DNA of 12,937 nucleotides from Chitinophaga pinensis (GTDB lineage Bacteria > Bacteroidota > Bacteroidia > Chitinophagales > Chitinophagaceae): contig CAMCBE010000019.1 in the NCBI GenBank assembly GCA_945872805.1, forward strand, positions 1 through 12,937. Direction: 5' to 3'. Positions 1-6,914 of the stretch are shown piece by piece. The notes beneath the pieces were generated by a model. The model was given only the letters and a program-made list of their open reading frames with translations. It was not told the origin of the DNA and did no database searches. The position numbers and the translations under genes are program-made. Within the stretch, counting starts at the first letter, position 1, and each line of letters opens with the position of its first letter.

Positions 1-532
1 ACCCTGGATTGATCTGGTCCTTGAAATTGCGTTCAAGCCTGTGCATAAAATAAGGCTCAACCGGCAAGGCATTTGAAGCTGTATTGTTCTGCGCATTGAG
101 CACCCGCGCATTGGTTGTTGATGCATTGACCGTAAGAAAATAAGCAGCAGTATCTGTTTGGAGGCTCCATTTGTCAGACAATTGGAATTCGGGTTTCTTG
201 TACATGATGGCATCTGCTTTTCCATCATTCATTTGCCCAAAAAATTCAATAAAATCTGTACCACCCAAGATGCCGGAACCTTTGCTGGTGAAAACCGATA
301 CCTCTTTTCCATTGCGCCACAATTGAAAATGTTCTGCGGGTGTATTGGCCAAACCATTGGATTGCAGGGTTGTAAATGGAATCCTGTAAAGCCCCGTTTC
401 TCCTACTTTAAATTTATAATAACTTTTATTGTAGTCGATCCACTCATTGTTGTACTGCGCCAACAAGAAAGTTGAAGATAGCAACATCATCATGAATAAA
501 TAAAGCCTTGTATGATACAATCCTTTTTTCAT
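1..532 (-). CDS. PorU2-like type IX secretion sortase, N-terminal part (runs off the window)
   Basis: The minus strand is open from an ATG at 532 to the window edge, giving the first 177 residues. The start reads MKKGLYHTRLYLFMMMLL followed by SSTFLLAQ, a signal peptide. The mature part begins YNNEWIDYNKSYYKFKVGE and contains GLYRI and AEHFQLWRNGKE, then a segment about reaching no longer than a defined object (GGTDFIEFFGQMNDGK). This resembles the N-terminal region of the gingipain-like C25 cysteine peptidases that act as PorU/PorU2 sortases in Bacteroidota; those cleave the C-terminal signal of type IX cargo at the cell surface. The catalytic His/Cys part would lie outside the window, so activity cannot be judged. 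The ATG overlaps the stop of the preceding PorV/PorQ-like gene (TGATG), which implies translational coupling and supports a secretion role. It could instead be another C25-related surface protein. Confidence 0.68.
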   Translation of the reverse strand, partial: MKKGLYHTRLYLFMMMLLSSTFLLAQYNNEWIDYNKSYYKFKVGETGLYRIPFTTLQSNGLANTPAEHFQLWRNGKEVSVFTSKGSGILGGTDFIEFFGQMNDGKADAIMYKKPEFQLSDKWSLQTDTAAYFLTVNASTTNARVLNAQNNTASNALPVEPYFMHRLERNFKDQINPG

Positions 533-1650
533 CAATAAGTGTTTTCTTTTCTGACAAGGTTGAACTTCAATGAAAATATATGGGTGTACAAGGGATTCGA
601 TTGATTGGCCAGGTTGGTGAAGGCGTAATCAATCTCCACGTTCTTCAACTTGAATCCAACACCCAATCCTGGCTGGTAAATCCAGACCTTTTTCAGGTTG
701 GTTGAATCACCATCCTTCATGCCCTGCTGAAAATTATACACGCCCAGCCTGCCGAACAGCTGTTTCTTGTACTCCAGCTCAACACCAGCCCGTGGGTCCA
801 TGTTCACTGTTGATGAACTGAACAAAACATTTCTCTTTCCATCAAAACTCAGGTCCATGTTCAATTCTGCATTCAACCCAAGGTTTTCAGAAAGCTCCGC
901 AAAATAAGATGCCCCCAAGACCAATCTGGGAGCAGTTAGTTCAGTTGATTTGACAGGGATATCGTTGTTGGTGAGATACAATACTTCTTTCTCCTTGTCT
1001 GTAAAACTGAAATTCCACGCATTGAAGGTGGTGGTAACATCTTTTGCCATCAGGCCAACATTGAAACGCCTGGCTCTATACTGCAAACCTGCATCGATAC
1101 CAAGGCCCCAGGCCTTTGCAAAACTGCCCACGCTCCTGTGCACCACCTTGGCATTGGCCCCAAATGAAAAAGTACGAAACTCATCACTGAATATCACCTG
1201 ACCATAGGAAACCAGCAAGGCGTAATCAGCAGAGGAAAAGGACCTGATGTTGTTGTAATTCACAGATCCATCAGGCTCCACCAAAAACAGGGTATTGGGT
1301 ATATCATCAACAGCAAAGCGAATCAGTGAAAACCCCAGGCTCTTCGTTACAACGGTTGGATCACCAATGGGCATCGCAATGGAAGCATAATCGTATTTAC
1401 CAATCCCCGCAAAATATTCAGCATGCATGAGCGAAGCCACTGGATGTTCTTTTATTTCTGTGAGGCCGGCCGGATTCCAATACCCTGCAGTGGCATCTGC
1501 CACACTGGCCACCTGTGCACCACCCATTCCCAAGCCCCTTGCACCTGCACCGATGTTCAGGAACTCGTTGGAGTACTTCCTGAATTGTGCAGAAGCATTA
1601 CTCACCCATAGGCAAACAACAGCAAGGAGACAAATTCGGAAATATGACAT
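532..1650 (-). CDS. PorV/PorQ-family outer-membrane protein
   Basis: I start this 372-residue protein at the ATG at 1650 (MSYFRICLLAVVCLWVSNASAQ, a signal peptide). The frame is open further upstream (ATGs at 1659 and 1701), but a TACCTTTG -7 element at 1660-1667 puts the transcript start just before 1650. The mature N-terminus has the family signature: FLNIGAGARGLGMGGAQVA, then a segment ATAGYWNPAGL. The rest alternates short beta strands and loops and ends in an aromatic strand, as expected of a FadL-like beta barrel of the PorV/PorQ/UPF0164 family. PorV shuttles type IX cargo to the sortase PorU; PorQ has an allied role. The coupling to a PorU2-like gene (TGATG overlap) fits such a pair. 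Which paralogue it is cannot be settled from the sequence. Confidence 0.85.
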   Translation of the reverse strand: MSYFRICLLAVVCLWVSNASAQFRKYSNEFLNIGAGARGLGMGGAQVASVADATAGYWNPAGLTEIKEHPVASLMHAEYFAGIGKYDYASIAMPIGDPTVVTKSLGFSLIRFAVDDIPNTLFLVEPDGSVNYNNIRSFSSADYALLVSYGQVIFSDEFRTFSFGANAKVVHRSVGSFAKAWGLGIDAGLQYRARRFNVGLMAKDVTTTFNAWNFSFTDKEKEVLYLTNNDIPVKSTELTAPRLVLGASYFAELSENLGLNAELNMDLSFDGKRNVLFSSSTVNMDPRAGVELEYKKQLFGRLGVYNFQQGMKDGDSTNLKKVWIYQPGLGVGFKLKNVEIDYAFTNLANQSNPLYTHIFSLKFNLVRKENTY

Positions 1651-1659
1651 ATTTGACAT

Positions 1660-1667
1660 CAAAGGTA
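1660..1667 (-). promoter_or_regulatory. Candidate -7 promoter element of the PorV/PorQ-PorU2 pair
   Basis: The minus strand reads TACCTTTG, a full match to the Bacteroidota TAnnTTTG element. Initiation some 6 nt further on would give a leader of only a few bases before the ATG at 1650, which decides that start over 1659. No good TTTG -33 element is visible at the usual distance. Confidence 0.45.
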
Positions 1668-1747
1668 AACCAGGGTTATGATAAATCAGCCTAAAAGTCA
1701 ATGCGCACAGGTATTTTTAACGTTTTACCCCACCATATATTGCCCAT

Positions 1748-1779
1748 TTTGTGTGGGAGAACAATCCTTCCTACATTTG
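1748..1779 (+). promoter_or_regulatory. tyrS promoter (TTTG - 20 nt - TACATTTG)
   Basis: TTTG at 1748-1751 and TACATTTG at 1772-1779 match the primary sigma factor consensus of Bacteroidota, with a 20-nt spacer. The expected transcript start is near 1786, about 9 nt before the tyrS ATG, so the leader is almost absent and there is no room for a ribosome binding site. Confidence 0.75.
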
Positions 1780-1794
1780 CGCAAACAACTTTAA

Positions 1795-3078
1795 ATGAGC
1801 CTCATAGAAGAACTCAAATGGCGGGGAATGCTCCAGGACATCATGCCGGGCACAGAAGAGCAGCTGAACAAGGAAGCAACCACGGCCTATATTGGCTTTG
1901 ACCCCACTGCAGAGAGCCTGCACATAGGGAGTTTGGTTCCTATTTTGCTCCTCTATCACCTTCAACAAGCGGGACACAAGCCCATAGCCCTGGTGGGGGG
2001 TGCCACCGGTATGGTGGGCGATCCCAGCGGAAAAAGCGAAGAAAGAAACCTTTTGAATGAAGAAACCCTTCAGAAAAACATTGCTGGCGTCAGAAGCCAG
2101 CTCGAAAAATACCTGGATTTCAATCCTGCAAGAGAGAATGCAGCCGAAATTGTCAACAATTATGATTGGTTCAAGGGGCTGGGATTCATTGATTTTCTGC
2201 GGGATGTGGGTAAACACATCACCGTGAACTACATGATGTCCAAGGACAGTGTCAAAAAAAGAATTGAGGGTGAAACGGGCATCAGCTATACTGAATTTGC
2301 CTATCAGCTGATGCAGGGATATGATTTCTATTGGCTCTATACCCACAAAAACTGCAAACTCCAGATGGGAGGAAGCGATCAGTGGGGCAATATCACCACT
2401 GGCACAGAACTGATCAGGCGCAAAGCAGGGGGCGAAGGATTTGCCTTCACCTGCCCCTTGATCACCAAGGCCGATGGGGGAAAATTCGGAAAAACCGAAA
2501 AGGGAAATGTATGGCTGGATCCGGGAAAAACAACACCTTTCCAGTTTTACCAATTCTGGCTGAACGCAGCCGATACGGATGCTGAAAAATGGATTAAAAT
2601 CTTCACCCTGCTTCCCAAGGCAGAGATTGAATCTCTGCTGGCAGAACATGCGGTTGAACCTGGTGCCAGGACCCTGCAAAAAAAACTGGCGGAATCCATT
2701 ACCGCATTTGTCCATGGAGCAGAGGAATGTTCTACTGCACAACAGACCACAGAGCAACTGTTTGGCAAAAAAGAGGAAATCAACCTTAATGAATTGAGTG
2801 AAGATGAATTGCTCCATGCCATGGAGGGAGTACCGGTACATACCGTTGCCAGCACATCGATACAGGCGGGGATTGATATTGTATCTTTCCTGTTCGACAC
2901 GGGCATTTTCCCGAGCAAAGGTGAAGCCCGTAAAATGGTTCAGGGAGGCGGCATCAGCATCAACAGAGAAAAAATCGCAGACCAGGCATTTCTAATCAAT
3001 GTATCAAGTTTATTGGCGGAAAAATACGTTGCTGTTCAGAAAGGAAAGAAGAACCATTACCTCGTGAAGATGGATTGA
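1795..3078 (+). CDS. tyrS: Tyrosyl-tRNA synthetase
   Basis: A complete 427-residue class I aminoacyl-tRNA synthetase that charges tRNA-Tyr in the cytoplasm. Visible landmarks are IGFDPTAESLHIGSL (residues 33-47, with HIGS as the HIGH motif at 43-46), the tyrosine-pocket and dimer-region motif GGSDQWGNI (192-200), and KFGKT (230-234) in place of KMSKS. The C-terminal part (about 365-427, with SKGEARKMVQGGGISIN) is an S4 RNA-binding domain. Length is normal for the bacterial TyrS family. The ATG at 1795 follows a strong Bacteroidota promoter and gives the expected N-terminus. It is host core genome, immediately upstream of the tRNA-Gln gene used as integration target, and is not part of the island. 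Confidence 0.98.
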   Translation: MSLIEELKWRGMLQDIMPGTEEQLNKEATTAYIGFDPTAESLHIGSLVPILLLYHLQQAGHKPIALVGGATGMVGDPSGKSEERNLLNEETLQKNIAGVRSQLEKYLDFNPARENAAEIVNNYDWFKGLGFIDFLRDVGKHITVNYMMSKDSVKKRIEGETGISYTEFAYQLMQGYDFYWLYTHKNCKLQMGGSDQWGNITTGTELIRRKAGGEGFAFTCPLITKADGGKFGKTEKGNVWLDPGKTTPFQFYQFWLNAADTDAEKWIKIFTLLPKAEIESLLAEHAVEPGARTLQKKLAESITAFVHGAEECSTAQQTTEQLFGKKEEINLNELSEDELLHAMEGVPVHTVASTSIQAGIDIVSFLFDTGIFPSKGEARKMVQGGGISINREKIADQAFLINVSSLLAEKYVAVQKGKKNHYLVKMD

Positions 3079-3109
3079 ATAAAATTCATCCATGATTGAT
3101 GCTGAAAAT

Positions 3110-3141
3110 TTTGGCGCAAAAAGGTAAATATCTTACTTTTG
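3110..3141 (+). promoter_or_regulatory. tRNA-Gln promoter (TTTG - 20 nt - TACTTTTG)
   Basis: TTTG at 3110-3113 and TACTTTTG at 3134-3141 repeat the architecture of the tyrS promoter, including the 20-nt spacer. Transcription would begin around 3148, about 11 nt before the mature tRNA. Confidence 0.7.
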
Positions 3142-3158
3142 CGTCCCGTTAGGGAGGA

Positions 3159-3229
3159 TGCCCGATAGTATAATGGTAGTACGACAGATTTTGGTTCTGT
3201 TTGTCTTGGTTCGAATCCAGGTCGGGCAA
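3159..3229 (+). tRNA. tRNA-Gln (anticodon TTG)
   Basis: The acceptor stem TGCCCGA (3159-3165) pairs with TCGGGCA (3222-3228), and the discriminator is A3229. The anticodon stem ACAGA/TCTGT (3184-3188/3196-3200) encloses the loop TTTTGGT with TTG at 3191-3193, which reads the glutamine codons CAA and CAG. The T arm contains GGTTCGAATCC. CCA is not encoded, since CAA follows the discriminator. The gene is intact and its 3' end is the integration site of the island. Confidence 0.96.
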
Positions 3230-3232
3230 CAA
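3218..3232 (+). repeat. attL: 3' end of tRNA-Gln, left copy of the island direct repeat
   Basis: CAGGTCGGGCAACAA covers the last 12 bases of the tRNA and three bases beyond. An identical copy is at 12269-12283. The match stops at C3217 (A at 12268) and at T3233 (A at 12284). Because the left copy completes the tRNA, insertion leaves the tRNA functional, as is typical for tyrosine integrases using tRNA 3' ends. Confidence 0.88.
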
Positions 3233-3240
3233 TAAGAAGT

Positions 3241-3271
3241 AAATAAGTGGTTGATTTTCAACCACTTATTT
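3241..3271. terminator. Perfect 14-bp hairpin just inside attL, probable substitute terminator for tRNA-Gln
   Basis: The arms 3241-3254 (AAATAAGTGGTTGA) and 3258-3271 are exact complements with a 3-nt loop, and a weak T-rich stretch (CATTTT) follows. It begins 11 nt after the mature tRNA end, inside the island. The tRNA's native terminator now lies about 9 kb away at 12283-12315, so this hairpin likely replaces it. The U-tract is poor, so strength is uncertain; it could also serve as an RNA-processing signal. Confidence 0.55.
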
Positions 3272-3279
3272 CATTTTAA

Positions 3280-3332
3280 GGGGTTCTAAAACCTGTTTTT
3301 CCCCTATTTGTTCCCCTATTTTAAGGAACCCC
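3280..3332. promoter_or_regulatory. Left-end motif cluster, candidate integrase arm sites
   Basis: Two direct copies of TTCCCCTATTT start at 3299 and 3311 (12-bp period). They lie inside an inverted repeat GGGGTTC (3280-3286) / GAACCCC (3326-3332). TTTTCCCCTA (3297-3306) and TTTGTTCCCC (3307-3316) recur at the right end (12176-12185 and 12153-12162). Motifs shared by both ends and lying inside the att sites are what arm-type binding sites of a heterobivalent integrase would look like; binding itself is inferred. Confidence 0.4.
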
Positions 3333-3413
3333 CTTCCCGAAATGAGTCAAAAAATGAGATTAGGTTTAATTAACTTCAAGTAATTAACAACTTTTTATTT
3401 GAAATTTCAAACT

Positions 3414-3770
3414 ATGAAAAACACATTCATTTTACTAATTACATTTCTTTTTAGTTGTAATAGTCCAACAAAAGAGAAACATAATTTTGAAACTAATGAT
3501 GAAACAACTTACTCATTAGATGGAATTTGGATAAACGAAAAAGACCAAAAAGATACTTTGAAATTTCTCCATAAACAATACGGTAATATGGGGAGACTTA
3601 ATGAAGGTAATTTTAAGAATAGTATAATGTCATGGGAAGTCTATGAACCGGGAGAATGTGAAATCACATTAACTTATACAACTAATAAACCAGTTTATAA
3701 AGTTAAACTCCAAAACAAAGAAAGATTATCCATTGAAAATGATGTATTTATCAAATTGAAAACACCCTAA
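3414..3770 (+). CDS. Small lipoprotein of unknown function
   Basis: A 118-residue protein from the ATG at 3414; the longer frame would need a TTG at 3399. The N-terminus MKNTFILLITFLFSC is a lipoprotein signal with the lipid-carrying cysteine at residue 15, followed by a polar NSPTKEK linker, so the product should be anchored to the inner or outer membrane. The mature part (GIWINEKDQKDTLKFLHKQ, then alternating short strands ending FIKLKTP) looks like a small beta-sandwich or lipocalin-like fold, but I do not recognise a family. It is the first gene inside the island and lies 76 nt before another lipoprotein gene on the same strand, so the two may be co-transcribed. Codon use is very AT-rich compared with the host flank, which suggests acquired cargo. 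Confidence 0.75.
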   Translation: MKNTFILLITFLFSCNSPTKEKHNFETNDETTYSLDGIWINEKDQKDTLKFLHKQYGNMGRLNEGNFKNSIMSWEVYEPGECEITLTYTTNKPVYKVKLQNKERLSIENDVFIKLKTP

Positions 3771-3846
3771 ATTTTAAGTATGATCTTTAATTGGTCACAT
3801 GAAAAAAATATAGTATTCCAGACTCCCTTCAAAAAATTGCTATATA

Positions 3847-5328
3847 ATGTTTAAATCAATTTATTATATTATCCTATCAACAATAATCTGTTTTCTGTTT
3901 AATAGTTGTAATCAATATCCTAAAAAAAAAGTTTATTACGGAGTATTGAGTGATAATTTGAATCAAGAATTACATGAAACTAGTGTAATAATTGACGAAA
4001 ATATTTATAAAGCAAATCCCGAATCCAAACGGGAGCCCTTTTCAAAAGACACTGTATTTAAAATTTATTTTACTTCAGATTTGATAACATTTAGTGGTTA
4101 TGTAACAAAATCATATAACCTTTCATTCTATGAATTAAAGAATCCGAATTCAATTGATAGTAGTAACACAAAATATTTCTCATATAATTATGATTATGAT
4201 GGGAATAATATTTTTATAAATTTCAGTGGAGATACTATCTTTCTTGAGAAAAATTCAAGTGAGTATGATAAACCATTCAAATTTATTGGGATATTATCTG
4301 ACAAAAAGGATAGTAACTATGTAGATTTTATATCAAGGAAATTAAAAAATGAATGGAAGAAAAGATCATACATGGATTATTTAGAACATTACACCTTTTA
4401 CTCATCAAATGAATTTGTTGAGAATAGATTAATAGATGGTGTTTCAACTTCTTTTAGCATTCCTTTTGTAAATCACAATCACATCTTCAATGCATATAAC
4501 AATTCAGAATATGAATTAGAAACTGATCCAATTATAGCCTCGTACATTGGTGAATTTGAAAAATATTTAAAAAAGAAAACACCTTTTATTATCAATATGT
4601 ATTTAGACACCTTACATGTTACCGGGAATAGATTTCGAGATGCGGGATTTAAAAGAAAAGATATAGGTGAAACATATCATTATGGAAATTATGGTGGAAT
4701 CGCAGATATTATTGATTTAAGATTTTTTTATTTCGATAGCACTTCAAAAAATATTAAAAATGCAAAATTTGGTTATAGGTATTTATTAAATGGATATAAA
4801 GATAGTAGAAGGGAGTTAATTCAAAAAGGGGTTTATAGTTTTTATGCAAACACATGGAATGAAACTTTACAAAATTCAAAATTTTGCAAGTATTTAGAAA
4901 ATGAAATATTAAATAAATTATTTGATCAAAATAAAAAAGAAATTAGATTTTCTTCAGATAGAATTTGGAATAACAATAGTTCAAGTTTATTATCTGAATA
5001 TAATTTAAAAAAGAGTTTTGAAATATTTTTCAAATATTTTAAAGAAATTATTATTAAGAGAGACTTATCTAGATTTAAAGAGATTAATTGGCCTAGTCGT
5101 GAGGCACTCATTGTACATGGTGAAGAGTTGAAATTTAGTAAAATGTCATGGGAAATATTTGATTCACTTTTGAAAAACAAATACGTATATGAATTAAATA
5201 ACCATGATAACTCCTACAACGTTACAAATATTAAAGAAGAACTAAGTGCAAGTTTCATATACATAGATGGACAATGGAAGTTTAATGGTATAACAAGTAC
5301 AAATATGTGGTTAAATGAAGAACAATGA
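3847..5328 (+). CDS. Large lipoprotein of unknown function
   Basis: A 493-residue protein. MFKSIYYIILSTIICFLFNSC is a lipoprotein signal, with the lipobox FNSC and the acceptor cysteine at residue 21. The mature chain is rich in Asn, Tyr, Lys and Ser, has no further membrane segment, and no catalytic motif that I can name. The C-terminal stretch (about 390-490, with SFIYIDGQWKFNGI) ends in a pattern reminiscent of small lipocalin-like or NTF2-like domains, but that is only an impression. The gene is strongly AT-rich, like its neighbour at 3414, and ends 3 nt before the stop of the convergent gene at 5331-5810. As island cargo it could act in surface defence, immunity or competition; nothing in the sequence decides this. 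Confidence 0.8.
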   Translation: MFKSIYYIILSTIICFLFNSCNQYPKKKVYYGVLSDNLNQELHETSVIIDENIYKANPESKREPFSKDTVFKIYFTSDLITFSGYVTKSYNLSFYELKNPNSIDSSNTKYFSYNYDYDGNNIFINFSGDTIFLEKNSSEYDKPFKFIGILSDKKDSNYVDFISRKLKNEWKKRSYMDYLEHYTFYSSNEFVENRLIDGVSTSFSIPFVNHNHIFNAYNNSEYELETDPIIASYIGEFEKYLKKKTPFIINMYLDTLHVTGNRFRDAGFKRKDIGETYHYGNYGGIADIIDLRFFYFDSTSKNIKNAKFGYRYLLNGYKDSRRELIQKGVYSFYANTWNETLQNSKFCKYLENEILNKLFDQNKKEIRFSSDRIWNNNSSSLLSEYNLKKSFEIFFKYFKEIIIKRDLSRFKEINWPSREALIVHGEELKFSKMSWEIFDSLLKNKYVYELNNHDNSYNVTNIKEELSASFIYIDGQWKFNGITSTNMWLNEEQ

Positions 5329-5330
5329 TA

Positions 5331-5810
5331 TTATTTGTTATTCAGTATTAATTTAGATGTACCCATTGATATACATTTTGTATCGTCTCCATCAAATTTT
5401 TTACAATCATACCACAACCATTCCCCATTAATAAAGTCAACATCACAATCTTGATTACCCTCTAATGTGATTAGTATTTTATAGGTTTCATTAGGGTTAT
5501 TCATACCTACTATTTCCCATCGACCTTTTGTAACACAACTTGGAGACTTTCTGTCACCATAGTAGTACGAGAACCTTACTTCACTTCCTCGGTTAATTTC
5601 AATTGAAAACCGAGGAAATTCTGAAACGTATAGACCACTTATCCAACACTCGGTACAATAATTTTTCTCAAAATATTGATCTGTTCTGGTGTAATAATCA
5701 TAAAACAAAAGTCCAGATATTATCAAGAGTGGAATCCCTATAAAAGTTGAATACCAGATAAATTTAATTTTCTTCTGTTGATCACTCCAACTTCGACGTT
5801 TTGTACTCAT
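5331..5810 (-). CDS. Single-pass membrane protein with six cysteines, unknown function
   Basis: A 159-residue protein starting at the ATG at 5810. A basic N-terminus (STKRRSW, QQKKIK) precedes one hydrophobic helix at about residues 17-37, then a C-terminal region of about 120 residues. By the positive-inside rule the C-terminal part faces the periplasm. It contains six cysteines (52, 55, 92, 122, 136, 146), among them CTEC, compatible with disulfides. The segment around 95-115 (GRWEIVGMNNPNETYKILI) is beta-rich. No known domain is recognised. Its stop is 3 nt from that of the convergent large lipoprotein gene. A TAGTTTTG element and a hairpin lie upstream, so it is probably transcribed separately from the HNH gene. 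Confidence 0.7.
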   Translation of the reverse strand: MSTKRRSWSDQQKKIKFIWYSTFIGIPLLIISGLLFYDYYTRTDQYFEKNYCTECWISGLYVSEFPRFSIEINRGSEVRFSYYYGDRKSPSCVTKGRWEIVGMNNPNETYKILITLEGNQDCDVDFINGEWLWYDCKKFDGDDTKCISMGTSKLILNNK

Positions 5811-5814
5811 GGTT

Positions 5815-5867
5815 CCCTAAATTTAATGTTTTAAACTGAATTAAAAAATCAGTCCAGTCATTTAGGG
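5815..5867. terminator. Nested hairpin between the HNH gene and the membrane-protein gene
   Basis: CCCTAAAT (5815-5822) pairs with ATTTAGGG (5860-5867), and inside it ACTGA pairs with TCAGT. On the minus strand it follows the HNH stop by about 45 nt and precedes the next start by 5 nt. It may therefore be a weak terminator for the HNH gene or a structured 5' leader of the 159-aa gene. There is no clean U-tract. Confidence 0.35.
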
Positions 5868-5875
5868 GGATAAGA

Positions 5876-5883
5876 CAAAACTA
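5876..5883 (-). promoter_or_regulatory. Candidate -7 element (TAGTTTTG) for the 159-aa membrane protein
   Basis: The minus strand reads TAGTTTTG, a full match to TAnnTTTG, about 65 nt before the ATG at 5810. A start near 5869 would place the nested hairpin at the very beginning of the transcript. No -33 TTTG is seen at the usual distance, so this is tentative. Confidence 0.3.
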
Positions 5884-5890
5884 TTCTTTA

Positions 5891-5934
5891 CAAAGAAAGG
5901 TGATTCCCATACTCAAATCCCTTCTTTATTGAAC
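5891..5934 (-). repeat. Copy of a 44-bp recombinase-gene fragment at the 3' end of the HNH gene
   Basis: This stretch matches 7017-7060, inside the short tyrosine recombinase gene, at 41 of 44 positions and in the same orientation. Read in the recombinase frame it still gives SIKKGFEYGNHLSL and then a stop; read in the HNH frame it supplies the last residues and the stop of the HNH protein. It looks like the scar of a recombination or gene-replacement event. Confidence 0.8.
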
Positions 5935-6854
5935 TTTATTCTATGATGTAAAAGATACTTCTTCATACCAGTATCCACTATTAGTTTTATAGAACTAGAA
6001 ATACCTAAAATATCCAGATCAGTCTTTGAAATCTTATCTGAAATAAGAATTGAACCATCATCATTAAAACTAATCAAATGTTTGTCAAATAGGGAATCAA
6101 TATTTGGACTTAATAGAATACCATTATCAGGATCTAATCGTTCATCTTCATTACATTCACTCCAACCTTTTATATGTGATGAAATTAGTATTTCGGTAAT
6201 TGAACAACCTGTTATTGAACATTTACCATTCCACTTCTTTAATATTTCTTGTCTATACCATCCCTGTCCAACCCTAGAAGTTACTAACCCCCTTCTTTCA
6301 GTATAATTCGGCTTTTTTTGTTCTCCACGAGGTTTAGAAATTTGTTTCCTAACTAAGTAAACATTGTTTGTTGAAGATTTACCAATCAATTCAGGTTTCC
6401 AATTATAGATATTAATCAAATTCTTGTTCTGAGTAGTTTCATCATAATCTAATGACTGAAAAATAATATGAACAGGTTTAGTTGTATTCTCGTCATGTTC
6501 GATATATTCCAATCTACCACAATAAACAAATGGTTGTGTTTGACTTTTTACCTTTGGATAGATTCGTGAGAACAATAAAATCGGAAGTTGTTTATTCACG
6601 ATCTTCTGAATTCTTGGGGAATTGATATGTTGTGTAGTTTGACTATCCCAATGGAAAATATCACCATCAAAGTAATCATTGAAATGAAACCTGTCTTGTT
6701 TCCCCTCTTTTACTAAATCAACGAAAAATAAATAAGAGTGTAAAGATCCAGAAGAAAAGATTCCTTCCCTAGACGATAAGAGTCCCTTTTCGTCATAAAT
6801 TGTACTTAAATCTTTCTTTGAATAATGATTTCCAAGAATCAAACTCTCATTCAT
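5913..6854 (-). CDS. HNH endonuclease with an N-terminal DUF3427-like domain (candidate modification-dependent restriction enzyme)
   Basis: A 313-residue protein from the ATG at 6854. The C-terminal part (about 198-275) is an HNH_2-type nuclease: C212 and C217, SSHIKGW at 225-231 with the catalytic His227, DPDNGILLSPNIDSLFD at 241-257 with Asn244, and a trailing ISFNDDGSI strand. The N-terminal part (about 8-120) has a FHFNDYFDGDIFHWDSQ segment, then PILLFSR and PFVYCGRLEY. This pattern resembles the DUF3427 domain found at the C-terminus of some restriction-type helicases, an SRA/PUA-like reader as I understand it. A reader domain fused to HNH is the layout of type IV (McrA-like) enzymes that cut modified phage DNA; that role is inferred. 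No methyltransferase gene accompanies it, which also fits type IV. The last codons fall in the duplicated 44-bp fragment. Confidence 0.82.
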   Translation of the reverse strand: MNESLILGNHYSKKDLSTIYDEKGLLSSREGIFSSGSLHSYLFFVDLVKEGKQDRFHFNDYFDGDIFHWDSQTTQHINSPRIQKIVNKQLPILLFSRIYPKVKSQTQPFVYCGRLEYIEHDENTTKPVHIIFQSLDYDETTQNKNLINIYNWKPELIGKSSTNNVYLVRKQISKPRGEQKKPNYTERRGLVTSRVGQGWYRQEILKKWNGKCSITGCSITEILISSHIKGWSECNEDERLDPDNGILLSPNIDSLFDKHLISFNDDGSILISDKISKTDLDILGISSSIKLIVDTGMKKYLLHHRIKFNKEGI

Positions 6855-6914
6855 AATCTGTGTAATTTATAATACCAATAAAGGGTATTTTTATGTTAAA
6901 TGAATTTATTTAAG

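Noticed and set aside
158..475. Plus-strand open frame of 105 codons in the left flank
   Set aside because: It lies opposite the PorU2-like gene, whose minus-strand translation has a signal peptide and family-like residues; the plus-strand product is a shadow.
1771..2841. Long minus-strand open frame (356 codons) opposite tyrS
   Set aside because: The plus strand encodes an unmistakable tyrosyl-tRNA synthetase; the opposite frame is Cys/Phe-rich and has no family features.
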